A stretch of 64,000 bases of DNA from Mesostigma viride (Eukaryota > Streptophyta > Mesostigmatophyceae > Mesostigmatales > Mesostigmataceae): positions 181,501 through 245,500 of the forward strand of contig RPFO01000436.1 in assembly GCA_009746045.1 (NCBI GenBank), given 5' to 3'. Position numbers and translations under genes: made by a program. Below, one piece after another: positions 10,992 through 21,935 of this stretch; the stretch's first letter is position 1, and each line of letters opens with the position of its first letter. The notes beneath the pieces are model-generated. The model was not told the origin of the DNA and searched no databases. It saw nothing but the letters and a program-made list of their open reading frames with translations.

Positions 10992-13202
10992 CTAATAGCC
11001 CTGCTGCACCGCAAAATCAGCCCGCGTACGGCGGAGCATGATGTCAGCCATGGCCCGAGTCAGCGCCACCGACAAGCGCTGACGCCAATATGACGTCCAG
11101 GTCCGCGCCGACCATGGGGCCCGCTGGCCCTCCAGGTCCAGCCGGTCCTCCCGGAGCCGGCAACACTCCTTGAAGAAGGCGGAGGTCAGGGGCCCCATGG
11201 CCCCAAACTCCTCCAGGACAAAGGGCACCACACGATGGTGCCCGACGTCGCCGTAGGCCAGGAGCTTGGCCCGCTCCGCCCGGTCCGCCGTGTAACCTGC
11301 CGTGAGGGAGGCCCCAGCCACGTGGCTAAGAGCCAAGGGCCGCGCCACCGAAACGTCAATAAGCAGATGCCGGCCACCCCCCTCAAAGTCCAGCACCACG
11401 ATGTCAGGCCGGTGGTTGGGGGAATAGAAGGCAGCGCCATCCGCATCCTCGGACCGGATGTTCGCGTGGGGGAAAACCGACCGAATCATGGCGAGCACCA
11501 CCGTCAGGAGGACAGTGTGCAAATACAAATACCAATTCTGATTCTGTTGGCCCCCCATGCAGGCAAGGTAGTGAGTCCCCGTGGGATCCAGCGGCTGCCC
11601 ACAGCTACCACAAGGCCGCCCGGCCGGAACAAGAGGCTGCGGGGCAAATAGCTGGTGCCGGAGCGCCACCGAGTAGTGGCTGGGAGCCAAGGCGAATGGG
11701 GGGGCCATGGGAAGAGCACGAAGGTACGCCGAGCCCACACTCCGCAAGGAAAGCGAGAACAGCCACGCACGTCCCTGGGCGTTGAGGTCCGCGAAAAGAG
11801 CAATCCAATCAGCCGTGTGCAGAATACCCGCGTAGGTTTTCTGGTGTTTATCGATGACGCGAGCAGGGAATGCGGCGGGAGATTGAACGGAGGCGACCGA
11901 GGGAGTGCCGCGAGGGAGGTGGCGCTGTACCGCCTGAGCGGCACGGACGGGAGAACAGGCCTGCTGGATCTCAGCATAGGCCTCCTGGATGGCGGTGACG
12001 AAGGGCAAAGGGCTGCTGGGGTCCAGGAGGTCAGGCGCTGCCGTTGCCAAAAGGGGCAGGAGCCGGCAGCTTTCCGCCCACGACTGAGCGACGGAGCCCA
12101 AAAATGCTGCTGGGGCCAGCCGGGCGGCACGAGTCAGACCGCAGCCACCCATCCGTGCAGGCAGGGAGGCAATGCGAATAGCATGTGGCGGGAGGTCGGG
12201 GCCCGGGACCAGCTGCGCCAAGGCCGACTGGATGCGTTCGTCGTGGCCCTCGGCGGCCAGCCGGACCTGAGCCGGAAGAGCGCCCCGGAGCCAGTGAACG
12301 ACGCGAGGGTGAGCGCAAAACCACAGAAGCAGACCCTTGGTCTGCGAATCATGAAGGCGCGCAATCAAGGGCAGTACCTCAGTGCGTGCCTCGAGGGCGG
12401 CCCGCAGAGCATCGATGACAAACGCGGGGTCGCCAACCGGAACGCCGAGGACATCCAACCCATGGAGGCGCTCGTCCCGGCCCAAGAGCTGGGGCGGAAA
12501 GCCGGAGCAATCACCTTGGGGCGAGTACACCGCGCACTTGGCCAGGGTCAACTGGAGGTTGATGTCGGCCACCGCGGTCTGCAGTGCCAGCAGAGCCGCG
12601 GTGGTGTCCGGCACAGGGCCCAGAAGGTAGATATCATCCAAGTAGGCCTGAATAGCGACCGCCGGGTGGGCAGCATGGACCGCTTGGAGGCAACCCTGGA
12701 GGGGGGCGGCAAAGTACAGGGGTCCCAGGGGGTCCCCTTGCTGGGTGCCCGACCGCGACAGCAGGCCGCCGCGAGTGCCGTCCTCCATGATGTGAACCAG
12801 TTGGCCGGGCTGGCCGTAGCACACGGCTGTCCAAGCGTACAAGTCCTCGAAGGACTCCATGACGGCCGCAAACATGCTGGCGCGGGACAGACTGTTGAAC
12901 GCGTTGTGGCAGTCGACCTTGACGACAGCGTGGGTGGGGTGGGCCTCGAGGTAGGCCTGCACCGAATGGATGAGGATATCCGCCCCGCCTGGAGTCGTCA
13001 CCCCCAGCTGGGCCGCCACCGAGGTCTCACCCGCTGCGAGGGGCGGGCAGAAAAAGGCACGGAGCTCGGGCGCCTTTTGGCGGCAGATCACTTTGCCCAC
13101 GAGCTTGCGGAGCACCTCACCGCAGGCGATCGGGCGCACCTTGCCCTCGGGGGGGGCAAGACACCCTTGAGCAGAGCGAGGAGGCGAGCGCCCGCTAACC
13201 AC
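10992..13202 (-). CDS. LINE-A1 reverse transcriptase / restriction-like endonuclease (736 codons)
   Basis: Copies element RNA into DNA at a nicked genomic target. RT motifs are visible in order: VKVDCHNAFNSL (motif A), GTQQGDPLGPLYFA (motif B) and AYLDDIYLLG (motif C, both catalytic Asp present). A thumb-like region follows. Near the C-terminus is a zinc knuckle of the form CX2CX9HX3C (CGSCGQPL...HYLAC), then RPDIVVLDF...LLIDVSV, the PD-X15-D core of the restriction-like endonuclease. The frame is open to a stop at 10992. The annotated start is not a real N-terminus: the protein continues upstream in another frame (13088-14062), separated by a one-base shift in a G8 run. Confidence 0.88.
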   Translation of the reverse strand: MVSGRSPPRSAQGCLAPPEGKVRPIACGEVLRKLVGKVICRQKAPELRAFFCPPLAAGETSVAAQLGVTTPGGADILIHSVQAYLEAHPTHAVVKVDCHNAFNSLSRASMFAAVMESFEDLYAWTAVCYGQPGQLVHIMEDGTRGGLLSRSGTQQGDPLGPLYFAAPLQGCLQAVHAAHPAVAIQAYLDDIYLLGPVPDTTAALLALQTAVADINLQLTLAKCAVYSPQGDCSGFPPQLLGRDERLHGLDVLGVPVGDPAFVIDALRAALEARTEVLPLIARLHDSQTKGLLLWFCAHPRVVHWLRGALPAQVRLAAEGHDERIQSALAQLVPGPDLPPHAIRIASLPARMGGCGLTRAARLAPAAFLGSVAQSWAESCRLLPLLATAAPDLLDPSSPLPFVTAIQEAYAEIQQACSPVRAAQAVQRHLPRGTPSVASVQSPAAFPARVIDKHQKTYAGILHTADWIALFADLNAQGRAWLFSLSLRSVGSAYLRALPMAPPFALAPSHYSVALRHQLFAPQPLVPAGRPCGSCGQPLDPTGTHYLACMGGQQNQNWYLYLHTVLLTVVLAMIRSVFPHANIRSEDADGAAFYSPNHRPDIVVLDFEGGGRHLLIDVSVARPLALSHVAGASLTAGYTADRAERAKLLAYGDVGHHRVVPFVLEEFGAMGPLTSAFFKECCRLREDRLDLEGQRAPWSARTWTSYWRQRLSVALTRAMADIMLRRTRADFAVQQGY

Positions 13203-14062
13203 TCGCGCGCAGCGGGAGGAACGCGACCAGCCGCCAGGTCAATGAGGGTGTCAAAGAGAATGTCCTCGCCCCCATGCCCCACCAGGACCTCCAAGTGCTC
13301 GTAGCGCCAGCCCGACGGCCCGGTAGAGGAAGCCCGCGGGACCGCACGCATCACCTCCAGGAAGCAGTCGCGGTCCAGCCGGAGGGGGGCCGGCAGGGGG
13401 TCCGGCACGGGCAGCTGGAATCCGGGCTCCGCAGGGTGAAGAGCCTCCAAGGCCGCCAGGGTAGCCGCATTGGCGGGGGCCAGCTTGGCCATTTCCAAGC
13501 GGGTCATGGCCCGGCTGAGCTGCCCCTCGCGGACGAGGCGGATGACGTCGGCGGCCACCCGCTCGAAGTTGACCTCCCCCGACAGCCGGGCCGTGCGCGG
13601 GGGCGGCACGCCAAACAGCCCCTCCCAGTCCCCCTGCAGAAAGCGTCGGCAACGGGCAATAACCGCACCCTGGAGGCCGCGCACACCACGCCCGAGAGGG
13701 GTGAGGAGCAGGCGGGGGGTCACCATGTGCAGTTTAAAGCCCAGCGGGTCGTCCGGAGCGGCGTGCATGCGCCGGAGAGAAACGATTGCACATTGCGCGA
13801 AAAGGCTACGCGCGCGGTGGGGGAGGTCGGTCAGGGTAGACGTCGGGTTGATGGCGCATGCATCCCAGGGAACCGTGTCAAGCCAACGCCAACTGGCCGA
13901 GTAGTCGGGCGGCGGGGGCTGGGAGCCGGTGGGAGCCGAGGCGGGAGGGGGGAGGGGGCCGGGACTGCTGGCCGGTTGAGGGGCCGTTGAGCAACACAGG
14001 CGCGCGCGTGCTGAGCGCGCCCGTGAATGGAGTACACCCGCTGGCAGTGAGCTTCCGGGCAC
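13088..14062 (-). CDS. LINE-A1 segment between zinc fingers and RT
   Basis: Reads Pro-rich linker, then an all-helical segment ending in MRAVPRASSTGPSGWRYEHL and LAGARLLALLKG, the typical RT entry motifs (GPSGWRYEHL resembles the 'aaGpDGw' block of non-LTR RTs). It joins the 10992-13202 frame after a single-base shift. It overlaps the zinc-finger frame at its upstream end. Function outside the RT entry block is unknown. Confidence 0.75.
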   Translation of the reverse strand: MPGSSLPAGVLHSRARSARARLCCSTAPQPASSPGPLPPPASAPTGSQPPPPDYSASWRWLDTVPWDACAINPTSTLTDLPHRARSLFAQCAIVSLRRMHAAPDDPLGFKLHMVTPRLLLTPLGRGVRGLQGAVIARCRRFLQGDWEGLFGVPPPRTARLSGEVNFERVAADVIRLVREGQLSRAMTRLEMAKLAPANAATLAALEALHPAEPGFQLPVPDPLPAPLRLDRDCFLEVMRAVPRASSTGPSGWRYEHLEVLVGHGGEDILFDTLIDLAAGRVPPAAREWLAGARLLALLKGVLPPPRARCARSPAVRCSASSWAK

Positions 14063-14215
14063 CGGTAACAGCTCATGGCCTGCAGATCCGCCGCGCCGAG
14101 ATCGGGGTGCACAGCGCGAAGGTGCTGGCAGAGGAGGTTACGGTTGTGGAACACACCCGCACACGGGGACCCCGTGGGAAGCAGCACGGCACACCGGTGA
14201 AGGCCGTCGGCGGGC
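14003..14215 (-). other. LINE-A1 C2H2/C2HC zinc fingers
   Basis: In the frame 14670-13831 the sequence has CAVLLPTGSPCAGVF, then CQHLRAVH, and a second unit CYRCPEAHCQRVYSIHGR followed by AQHARAC. R2-like elements use N-terminal CCHH fingers to bind target DNA, so a DNA-targeting role is the natural inference. The first finger has standard H-X4-H spacing and the second is C2HC-like. The same block survives in copy A2 near 26.55-26.67 kb. Confidence 0.75.
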
Positions 14216-14569
14216 GCTGAGTGGCGGGGAGCGGCGCCAGCAAAGGCAGGACGTGGGGCCTGCGGCGTCTCCCCAGCCGGGCCGGCAGGCGCGCGCACCA
14301 CGACCCGACCAGCGCCCGGCAGCCCGCCGGGGCCACGGAGGAGGCAGTGCCCACCGGGGAGACCCCCAGCGGAGGGGGATCGAGAACGCCGGCGCCCCTC
14401 CCAGGGGGACTCGCCAGCGCGCCCGCGACCACCCCAGGCCCCGGCAACGAGGCCGGGGGCGGCGGCCGAGGGGTCGGGGAGGCAGCTGGCCCCGGGGCCC
14501 GGTGGGGACCCGGCAGGGGACCCAGCGAGACCGGGGGCGGGCCGAGAGGAAGCGCAGTCCCAGGGGGCG

Positions 14570-14725
14570 GCACAACAGCCCGGCACAACGGGCAGCGCGG
14601 CACGGAGTGGAGCAAGCTGCGCGCGATGCACGCTTGATGGAATGTGTGGCCGCACGCGGGCAGGCGACACAAGCCATCCCCCGGCCGGAAGGGCTCAAGG
14701 CAGATGGCACAGGAGCCCGACTCGG
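14570..14725 (-). other. LINE-A1 RING-H2 finger
   Basis: The minus strand reads SCAICLEPF, then CRLPACGHTFHQACIARS and PRCPLCR. This is a complete C3H2C3 RING-H2 (CX2C, CXH after CRLPA, HX2C, CX2C), the E3 ubiquitin-ligase fold that binds E2 enzymes. Upstream it is in a frame one base off the preceding LINE-A1 segment. It is deleted from copy A2. The RING is textually excellent, but its activity as a ligase is only an inference. Confidence 0.85.
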
Positions 14726-15328
14726 GGTCGTCCCCCTCCAGAAGGGACCGGACATGAGGGGGGGGCGGGTCCCAGCCGGCCTCCCAGCAACCCGGGAGAG
14801 CGCAATCTGGGCGCGCGAGAGGATGCCGACCGGTTGGTCAGCCGCGGGGTGCCATTCGTGCGGGATGCCTGCCAACTCCAGGATGTCGTGGAGGAAGGCA
14901 GAAACAGGCGTCCCCGCGGTTAGGGGCTGGGCGCGCCCGGCCGAGTCCACCAAGATGGCCTGGCCGCCCTGAACCGCGATGGGGGCCCCGAACTCCACAC
15001 GCAGCATGGCGGCCTGCGCCAGGCTGAGGGAGGTGATGAGAAAGCCCCCACTGGCAACCGGGCCGGGAGGCGGGGCCTGGGCGTCCAAGAAGAGGCGAAG
15101 CTGCCGCGGGGACATGAGGCCCAGGTCGGCGCCGCCCGCGAGGTAGGCCGCCCGCACCGAGACCTGTGCGTCTCGAGCCACCGCCGTGACGAACTCGACC
15201 ACCTCCTGACCCACCCGCTCGTCCAGGGAAAGCAGCTCTTCCTGCCGGGCGGCCGGGAGATGCCACGGCAGCCGGCAGCCGGCGTGATATCCTTCCAAGA
15301 CATACCCCCAAAGAGTCGAGGCCGTCAC
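14672..15328 (-). CDS. LINE-A1 central domain of unknown function
   Basis: Open frame from TASTLWGYVLEGYH through AAYLAGGADLGLMSPRQLRL to AFLHDILELAGIPHEWH, where the frame shifts into the RING. The first 80 residues are strongly conserved in copy A2 (26220-26470 and its inverted twin), indicating past selection on the protein. No known fold was recognised. A small alpha/beta stretch (MLRVEFGAPIAVQ, then QAILVDSAGRAQPLTAGTPV) precedes the RING. Confidence 0.6.
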
Positions 15329-15391
15329 CGGGGGGCGGCGGAAAGAAATGTCGCCCGCACCTGCGCAACTAGGGCCAGGAAGGCCGGGGGC

Positions 15392-16156
15392 CTAGGGAGC
15401 GAGGGGAAGGCGGCCTGGACCCGACCGCGTCCAGCAACAAAGGGCAGTACGCCCAAGAAAAGGTGGCGCGGCCCACCACGCCGACAATGTGCGAGGGCGG
15501 CCACGAGGTGAACGCGTGGGCCCGGGGGCCGCCGTCCCACGCGGCAAGGACGGGGGTGGCGGCTGGGTGGCCAACCGCGGCCGGGGGAAGGGAGGCCAGA
15601 GCGTCGGGGAGCGAGGGGCCGGGGGCGGGCGCCGGGGTCGCCAGGCCCGCCGGGGGTCGGCCGGGCCCAGCCCAGGCGACAGCGCCGCGCCCCCGTCGGC
15701 GGGGCCAGGCGACGGGTGGGGCCCCGGGGCCGAGGGCGCCAGGGCCCGAGCAACGGCGGCCCCATCGGGCAGGCCACGGCCCGCCCCGAGGGCCTCGGCA
15801 GGGGGGCACACGGGGCAGGGGGCCGGAGCACCCAGCGGGGAGGGCAGCCCGGGGGCCCGCCGGGGGGGACAGCGCGGGCACGTCCAGGAGCCCGGCGGGA
15901 CCCGGTAGAGCCGGGGAGTAAGACACTGCAAGTGCCACCCGGAATTGCAAGCATCACAAACTAACATGTGGTGCCCGCGGTGCCCGCTCCGGCAGACCTC
16001 GCAGACCAAGGAGGGGGAGACCGGGGCGCCCGAGCCCCCCGCAGCCGGGTCGCCCACCTCCGCAAGAAGGGCCGCAAGCCGAGAGGACCGCCGAGGCGCC
16101 AACCGGGGAGCGGGGGAGCCGTTGGGCGAAGGGGGTCGTGGGTCGTCCATGAACAA
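15392..16156 (-). CDS. LINE-A1 N-terminal part with PHD finger
   Basis: Starts MFMDDPRPPSPNGS and carries a canonical C4HC3 PHD finger at about residues 52-95: CEVCRSG, MLVCDACNSGWHLQC and WTCPRC. PHD fingers usually read histone H3 tails, so this may tether the element's machinery to chromatin. PHD-like fingers are known in some CR1-type LINE ORF1s; in an RLE-type element it is unusual. After the finger the frame becomes Pro/Ala-rich, and the conserved downstream protein (AHAFTSWPPSHIVGVVG) continues in another frame. Confidence 0.83.
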   Translation of the reverse strand: MFMDDPRPPSPNGSPAPRLAPRRSSRLAALLAEVGDPAAGGSGAPVSPSLVCEVCRSGHRGHHMLVCDACNSGWHLQCLTPRLYRVPPGSWTCPRCPPRRAPGLPSPLGAPAPCPVCPPAEALGAGRGLPDGAAVARALAPSAPGPHPSPGPADGGAALSPGLGPADPRRAWRPRRPPPAPRSPTLWPPFPRPRLATQPPPPSLPRGTAAPGPTRSPRGRPRTLSAWWAAPPFLGRTALCCWTRSGPGRLPLAP

Positions 16157-16264
16157 TCAGGGCAGGCGTGGCAGCCACCGAGGGGGGGGGCGGGGGGTGT
16201 GGGGGGCGGAGCCCCCCACGCGGGGGGTTTGGGGGGCGGCAGCCCCCCAACGCGCTGCGGTCGC

Positions 16265-16920
16265 GGTACCGCCTGCCGTCCGGCACTTTGAAGCCCGCCG
16301 GTGCTATAATTCCTATCGTCCACGCATGTTTTCCCCTGCCTCAAACCGCACGTTGCATTTAAATCTGGAGCCCAAAATTCACTGAAAACGTGTGCCAGCC
16401 GGTAGCAAACTGGGCCAAGCTGCCACGGAATGGTGGTACCGCCTGCCGTCCGGCACTTTGAAGCCCGCCGGTGCTATAATTCCTATCGTCCACGCATGTT
16501 TTCCCCTGCCTCAAACCGCACGTTGCATTTAAATCTGGAGCCCAAAATTCACTGAAAACGTGTGCCAGCCGGTAGCAAACTGGGCCGGCAAGCTGCCACG
16601 GAATGGTGGTACCGCCTGCCGTCCGGCACTTTGAAGCCCGCCGGTGCTATAATTCCTATCGTCCACGCATGTTTTCCCCTGCCTCAAACCGCACGTTGCA
16701 TTTAAATCTGGAGCCCAAAATTCACTGAAAACGTGTGCCAGCCGGTAGCAAACTGGGCCAAGCTGCCACGGAATGGTGGTACCGCCTGCCGTCCGGCACT
16801 TTGAAGCCCGCCGGTGCTATAATTCCTATCGTCCCGACGCATGTTTTCCCCTGCCTCAAACCGCACGTTGCATTTAAATCTGGAGCCCAAAATTCACTGA
16901 AAACGTGTGCCAGCCGGTAG
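16265..16920 (-). repeat. LINE-A1 5' tandem repeats, about 170 bp x 3.9
   Basis: Units start with GGTACCGCCTGCCGTCCGGC at 16265, 16435, 16608 and 16778. The last is cut at 16920. They are nearly identical, differing by a 3-bp insertion in one and CCG in another. They sit just upstream of the LINE-A1 coding start, the position of promoter monomers in some LINEs. Each contains TATAATT and TTGCATTTAAA stretches that could be promoter elements. Confidence 0.85.
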
Positions 16921-17039
16921 CCGGGTGCATTATATATATAGTGGATCACACACATGAGTACTCTATTGCTATGGATATGCCTTCCCAGTGATAGTCTAGG
17001 ACTATAATGGCACGCAAAGGCGACAGTACTCCGTGGCAT

Positions 17040-17925
17040 GCCCATGCGTGAACGTAGGGTTTTCCAAGCGCCCGTCATTAGAGTCTTTGTATCAGGGCAT
17101 GCCTCGTATTTCGGACGAGATTAGACAGCGTAGGATAGCATTTGTACATAGGACACCTTGCTCGCACCAGCCAGGTCGACACCGCCCTTGGTCTGGCCGG
17201 CCCCCAGCGACTTGGCCAGCCAGGGCCGGGGCATATTCTGACCAGGTCATAGAGGACAACGAGCCCCCCCCAGTGGGGAAGCGCCCGCGTGTGCAATCCC
17301 GCGGGAGGCACGCTAGATAGCTCCCCCTAGGGCAGCGTGCGGCTGCCTAGATAGATGATGTAGTTAGAATGTTGTTAGACAGATGTAGTATGTAGCCAAT
17401 GTAGATAGATTAGACCGGTAGGAATGTGTGCACCCATCCATCCATTCATCGGGGTTAATGCTCCGTGACTCCCCAACGGGAGCACGAGTCTAATTAATTA
17501 ATTAATTAATATTCTGACCTGGCCTGGCCCCAAGGGCATTCCCAAAAGGGTAGGGAAACATGTCACGAACTACATCCAGATGTTGCATGCTGGACGACCT
17601 AGTGGTCCCATCCCAGTTTGAACACCGCATCCACTCTCTCTCCCTTCTTTGGACTGCCGGCATGCAGAACAAGACGCGGTGGCAGAAGATTGTCAAGGCT
17701 CACACGCCAGCCCCTGTGGGCAAGCCCCCTCCCCCCAAGAGGAGGCGGCGTTTTGAAGAGTAGTGTACTTTATAGGATTTTTTATAGACTAGTAGATAGC
17801 TTAGAGTTAGTTAGGTTAGCCTCGATTACGCGGCTCCCTCCCCTCCACCCATCCATCAAGGATCGAATATATGCTACATGATCTCCCATGACGGAGGCAT
17901 GGTATAATTTAATTTATTAATTAAA
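17040..17925 (+). pseudogene. LINE-B 3' fragment (RT C-terminus and 3' end), interrupted
   Basis: Plus-strand remnants read GFSKRPSLESLYQGMPRISD (17055-17115) and, after an insertion, LDDLVVPSQFEHRIHSLS through KPPPPKRRRRFEE and stop (17586-17763). The same segment is present on the opposite strand at 38.8-39.2 kb. It ends in a hairpin (ACATGATCTCCC...GGAGGCATG) and an AATTTAATTT tail near 17.9 kb. The interruption at 17244-17508 is a separate insertion. Confidence 0.8.
17244..17508 (+). mobile_element. Short SINE-like or 5'-truncated LINE insertion with 11-bp TSD
   Basis: Flanked by ATATTCTGACC at 17233-17243 and 17509-17519. It begins AGGTCATAGAGGACAACGAG and ends with the hairpin GTGACTCCCCAACGGGAGCA and a TTAA tail. 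Another copy at 48172-48460 begins at exactly the same base, also with its own TSD. The first codons could be the end of a LINE ORF2 (EDNEPPPVGKRPR). Confidence 0.8.
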
Positions 17926-17948
17926 TGCCCATGCGCATGACACGCAAG

Positions 17949-18424
<476 letters not shown>

Positions 18425-18667
18425 AATCCACTCACGGCGGTTTTTCATGATCTATTGGGCCGTATGTAACCAGGTATTCACCATTATGCCTCACGGCGAC
18501 ATGACTCAGGTCCAGTGGCTTCCCTGGTCTAATAACGCGCCCTATATTAGCCTTTCACCTGTCAGCTCCACACGTGTGTGTGCCCACCTTTAATTAGGAT
18601 TCGCTGATACTCATTTCCCCTCTCACCTCTTTGGTCCATAATTGGCTAATAAAAATATACCCATTTC

Positions 18668-18783
<116 letters not shown>

Positions 18784-20832
18784 TTAATTAATTAACAAGC
18801 ACGTGACTGCGTCACGTGGGTGCCAATACAGAGTAAAGGAACCTTCAACCCTATATACACAGCGAGAAGGAGGGAGGGCGCCCTAGCTTCTCTCACTGCC
18901 GCAGGTGGGCAGGCCACAGAGCGCTCTCTCCACGGCATGGTGCCGGGGCGCAACACTGTGGGTGCAATACAACCAGTGCAATACCATAGATAGGCTGACG
19001 CATAGCTTATGCTACAAATGTGAGGTGGGCTCAAGACGTCGGCTGATTAAGGCGCAAGCTGATGGCCACAAGGTGCCAGAGCTAATTGAAGGTACTATAA
19101 CGCTGTGCGCTAACATCGTTTCAAGTGCTGTAATGCCTAAGCTATCCCATAATCGATTGCCCCCATCTAGACAACTAGCTGGAGTGCTCTATCCCGGGGA
19201 AGCCCGGGGGGGCTTCCACAGTTTCTTGTTGACATAGAGGTCCCCGCCCCGCCAGTACACTTGGGGATTCTCGGGGTTGGTCTCATGTGGCGGATGTAGT
19301 CGGGCCACTGATCGCGGCGTTGCTGCTGCTGGGCTGGCGTCAGGTCGTCGTCAAGCGACCAGGAGGTGTCCACCAGCTTCTTGCGGCGAGAGAGGAACCG
19401 AACTCGGGCTGTGATGTCGCTGAAGGTGAGGACCACTGCTGGAGGGGGCCCAGGCTGCCTTGGCCCGTGGATGGGGCAGGCGGTAGGCGCCCTGCAGTAT
19501 CGCACCTGGCAGCTGCATCAGTGCACGCCAAGAGCTGTTTCTTCAGCTCGTCGAGAAGAGAGTCTGGGGTCAGTCCTCCGGTGGCATGTCGAAGCGCCTG
19601 AGGAATCATGACCCGGCAGCGGCGACGGTCGCGGTCAGCGGCCTCGCAGCGCGTGTCTTCCAGCTCCTGGAGCTTGGTGGTGATGGCGGTCGTGGTAAAG
19701 GATGCCTGGCTCTTGAGCAGGTCCGCCCAGGAGGCGCGAGTCGAGGGGTCATCGCTAGCCCTACCAGCAGGTTGGGCGGCGATGGTGGCCGTTCGCTCGG
19801 CGATCCGGGGGACCTGCGTGGCCAGGGCGTCTACCTTGGCAGCAACTGCATGCCTCAAGTTTCACGGTGCCTTGGCCGACTCGGCCTTCCACCTGGTTAA
19901 GGCGGGTGGTCACAGTGGCTGTGGCCTCGGAAACTTTGGTGGCAATGTGCTCTTGCGTAGCAGTAAACTGAGGCTGGAGCTTAAGGGCGACTCTGGCTTC
20001 AATGTTGTTGACCTTGGCCGAGAGAGTGTTGAGTGGGCCGTCAGGCGCGTTCAGGGCGGCGAGCTGCTCAGCCATCGGCGCCAGCTGCTCCGCCACTGCA
20101 GCTCGGAGTCCGTGCTGGGGGAGGTGCTGCTCTGCGGGGATGCTGCAGCTGCTGTGGCTGCCCGTCTGCGCTCATGCAGGAGGCTCCTGAGGCCAGCGTA
20201 GCCAATTATCTGGGTGATGTCCTGGGCGTCGCAGCGCAGGTAGCTGCACATGATGACTGCCTTCAAGTACGCCTCCGGTTCTTGAAGCAGCCATTCCCAG
20301 GCGGGCTTGGTGACCTTGTCGCCAGGGGTAGGCAGGAAAAGTTCGTCATGGCGGGCCAGGAACTTGATAACATCGTCACATTGTTCCTTCGTGAGCGAAA
20401 AGATTTCCAAGATGCAAAAATCCCGCTGGCCGGCGCCGAAGCGGCGGACATCCCATTTGGTATGGGAAGTTCGGGTTTTCTTGGGAATGGGCGACGAATT
20501 TGGCGTGGAGCACTGCGTCGAGGGAGGCAGACCGGGGGGGAGAGCTTCGATCAGCGCGAAAAGGTTGGCGTCCGCAGGAGTTGATGTCGCACGTGCTGCT
20601 GGCGACGGGAATGCTGACAGCAGCTCGATTTGTTTGTTAAGGCTGCGTTTTGGTGGCATTTGCAAAATACTGCGTTACAGCCGTAACCGATTATACTAGC
20701 AGATGCGTCTTGAAAAGACGCATCTGATGCAAGTAGCCTGACTGAATTTGGGGCTCAGACGCAAAAGTTCTGAGCTCCGCCATCAGCCATGTCCGCTCGT
20801 GGCTCGTGGCTTTACTATAGGTCCTCTAGGGG
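18784..20832 (-). mobile_element. ORF1-only retroelement, copy C, lying between TTAC arrays
   Basis: Read on minus, the 5' end near 20830 carries the shared 5' UTR (GGCTGATGGCGGAGCTCAGA, then GCGTCTGAGCCCC). ORF1 starts MPPKRSLNKQIELLSAFPSP at 20665. A middle coiled coil follows, then the C-terminal block LTPAQQQQRRDQWPDYIRH near 19300. The 3' UTR ends in the hairpin CACGTGACGCAGTCACGTG (plus strand 18800-18818) and (TTAA)4. Both sides are TTAC repeat. ORF1 has several frameshifts. There is no RT, so it would need an enzyme in trans. Confidence 0.78.
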
Positions 20833-21072
<240 letters not shown>

Positions 21073-21789
21073 ATTTGTTGTAGACTGGTTGTTCATTGGT
21101 GGTACTGCATGCACAACGATCGATATTAGACGCAACAGTCGCGGTCAGGGAAGGTGGATTTTGCGTCTCACGTTACATGGAAAAAGTCCCGGGTACGTGA
21201 TCGACGCGGCGCGACGTCGCAAAATGGCTCGTAACAAGGGAACCGAGGCGATTAGGCACAGCGTCCGTCGTGACGTCGTTTGCACCGTTGGATCTAGGTA
21301 TCTACGGCGTTCATGGGTTGTTTCGAAACCCGGTCGATGAGATTTGACGGAGAAGTCGAGTATACTACAGAGTTTTCTGGCCTGCGCTGGTTGTCTCCTT
21401 GATACAAGTGACCGACCCTTTTTCGATAACTCGGTGTGGATCGAGCGGAATTCGATTAAATTGAATTGAATTGAAATCCGTCTCGTTCAAGTCGGTGAAA
21501 AATTGGGCATGTACTTACTTACTTACTTACTACCTTACAGTCATGCCACTGGCTCGGCAAATTAAACAGACAAGACATGGGCACCTGCTCGATCTTGCAA
21601 GGCCACGTGGCCTGCTCCGGGCACCTTCGCTTGAGTGTGCGCTGCGGGTAAAGCCACAATATCCCCTGCACGAGGCACCGATCCCTTCTGGCACATCCCT
21701 GGCTTTGCAACGCAACCAGTCTGGGTTCCAGATCGCTGACGCATCCCCTGCACTGGCCACCTCCTCCCGAGTAAGTAGAAATTAAACTA
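21073..21789. other. Unrecognised unique sequence
   Basis: Moderately GC-rich unique DNA with an open plus frame to 21340 (ending ...SWVVSKPGR) that overlaps TTAC repeat and matches nothing I recognise. A short TTAC run lies at 21510-21533. Confidence 0.4.
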
Positions 21790-21935
21790 ATTTGTAACAT
21801 ATCTCCGTAGGGAGTACATGTAGCACATATATCCCTGAGCTGAAGGGGCATATATGGCTTTTAATACATTCAGGGCTACTTCCTGCAAGGGGAGGGTGTA
21901 AACTACTCCTGCTCGAGTAGGTAAGTAAGTAATTC
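21790..21935 (-). mobile_element. LINE 3'-end fragment with hairpin
   Basis: Contains ACATATCTCCGTAGGGAG followed by TACATGTAGCACATA and GGGGCATATATGGC, matching the 3' ends near 47.45-47.52 kb and 48.60-48.70 kb. It is a truncated copy of the copy-E type. Confidence 0.7.

Larger units (their letters stand above)
10773..16920 (-). mobile_element. LINE-A1: non-LTR retrotransposon with PHD, RING-H2, C2H2, RT and restriction-like endonuclease
   Basis: The element reads right to left: 170-bp tandem repeats (16920-16265), GC-rich 5' UTR, PHD finger, central region, RING-H2, zinc fingers, RT, zinc knuckle, PD-D endonuclease, 3' UTR. The coding part is spread over several overlapping frames. Shifts fall in G/C homopolymers (for example the G8 run near 13149-13156), so some may be assembly errors rather than decay. 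The endonuclease at the C-terminus places it with the early-branching RLE-bearing non-LTR elements (R2, CRE, NeSL types). Target specificity cannot be read from this copy. Confidence 0.85.

Noticed and set aside
11655-13304. Plus-strand 549-codon ORF and many GC-rich ORFs opposite LINE-A1 and the SDR gene
   Set aside because: They are antisense shadows of GC-rich coding DNA; the minus-strand frames hold the RT, zinc-finger and SDR motifs.
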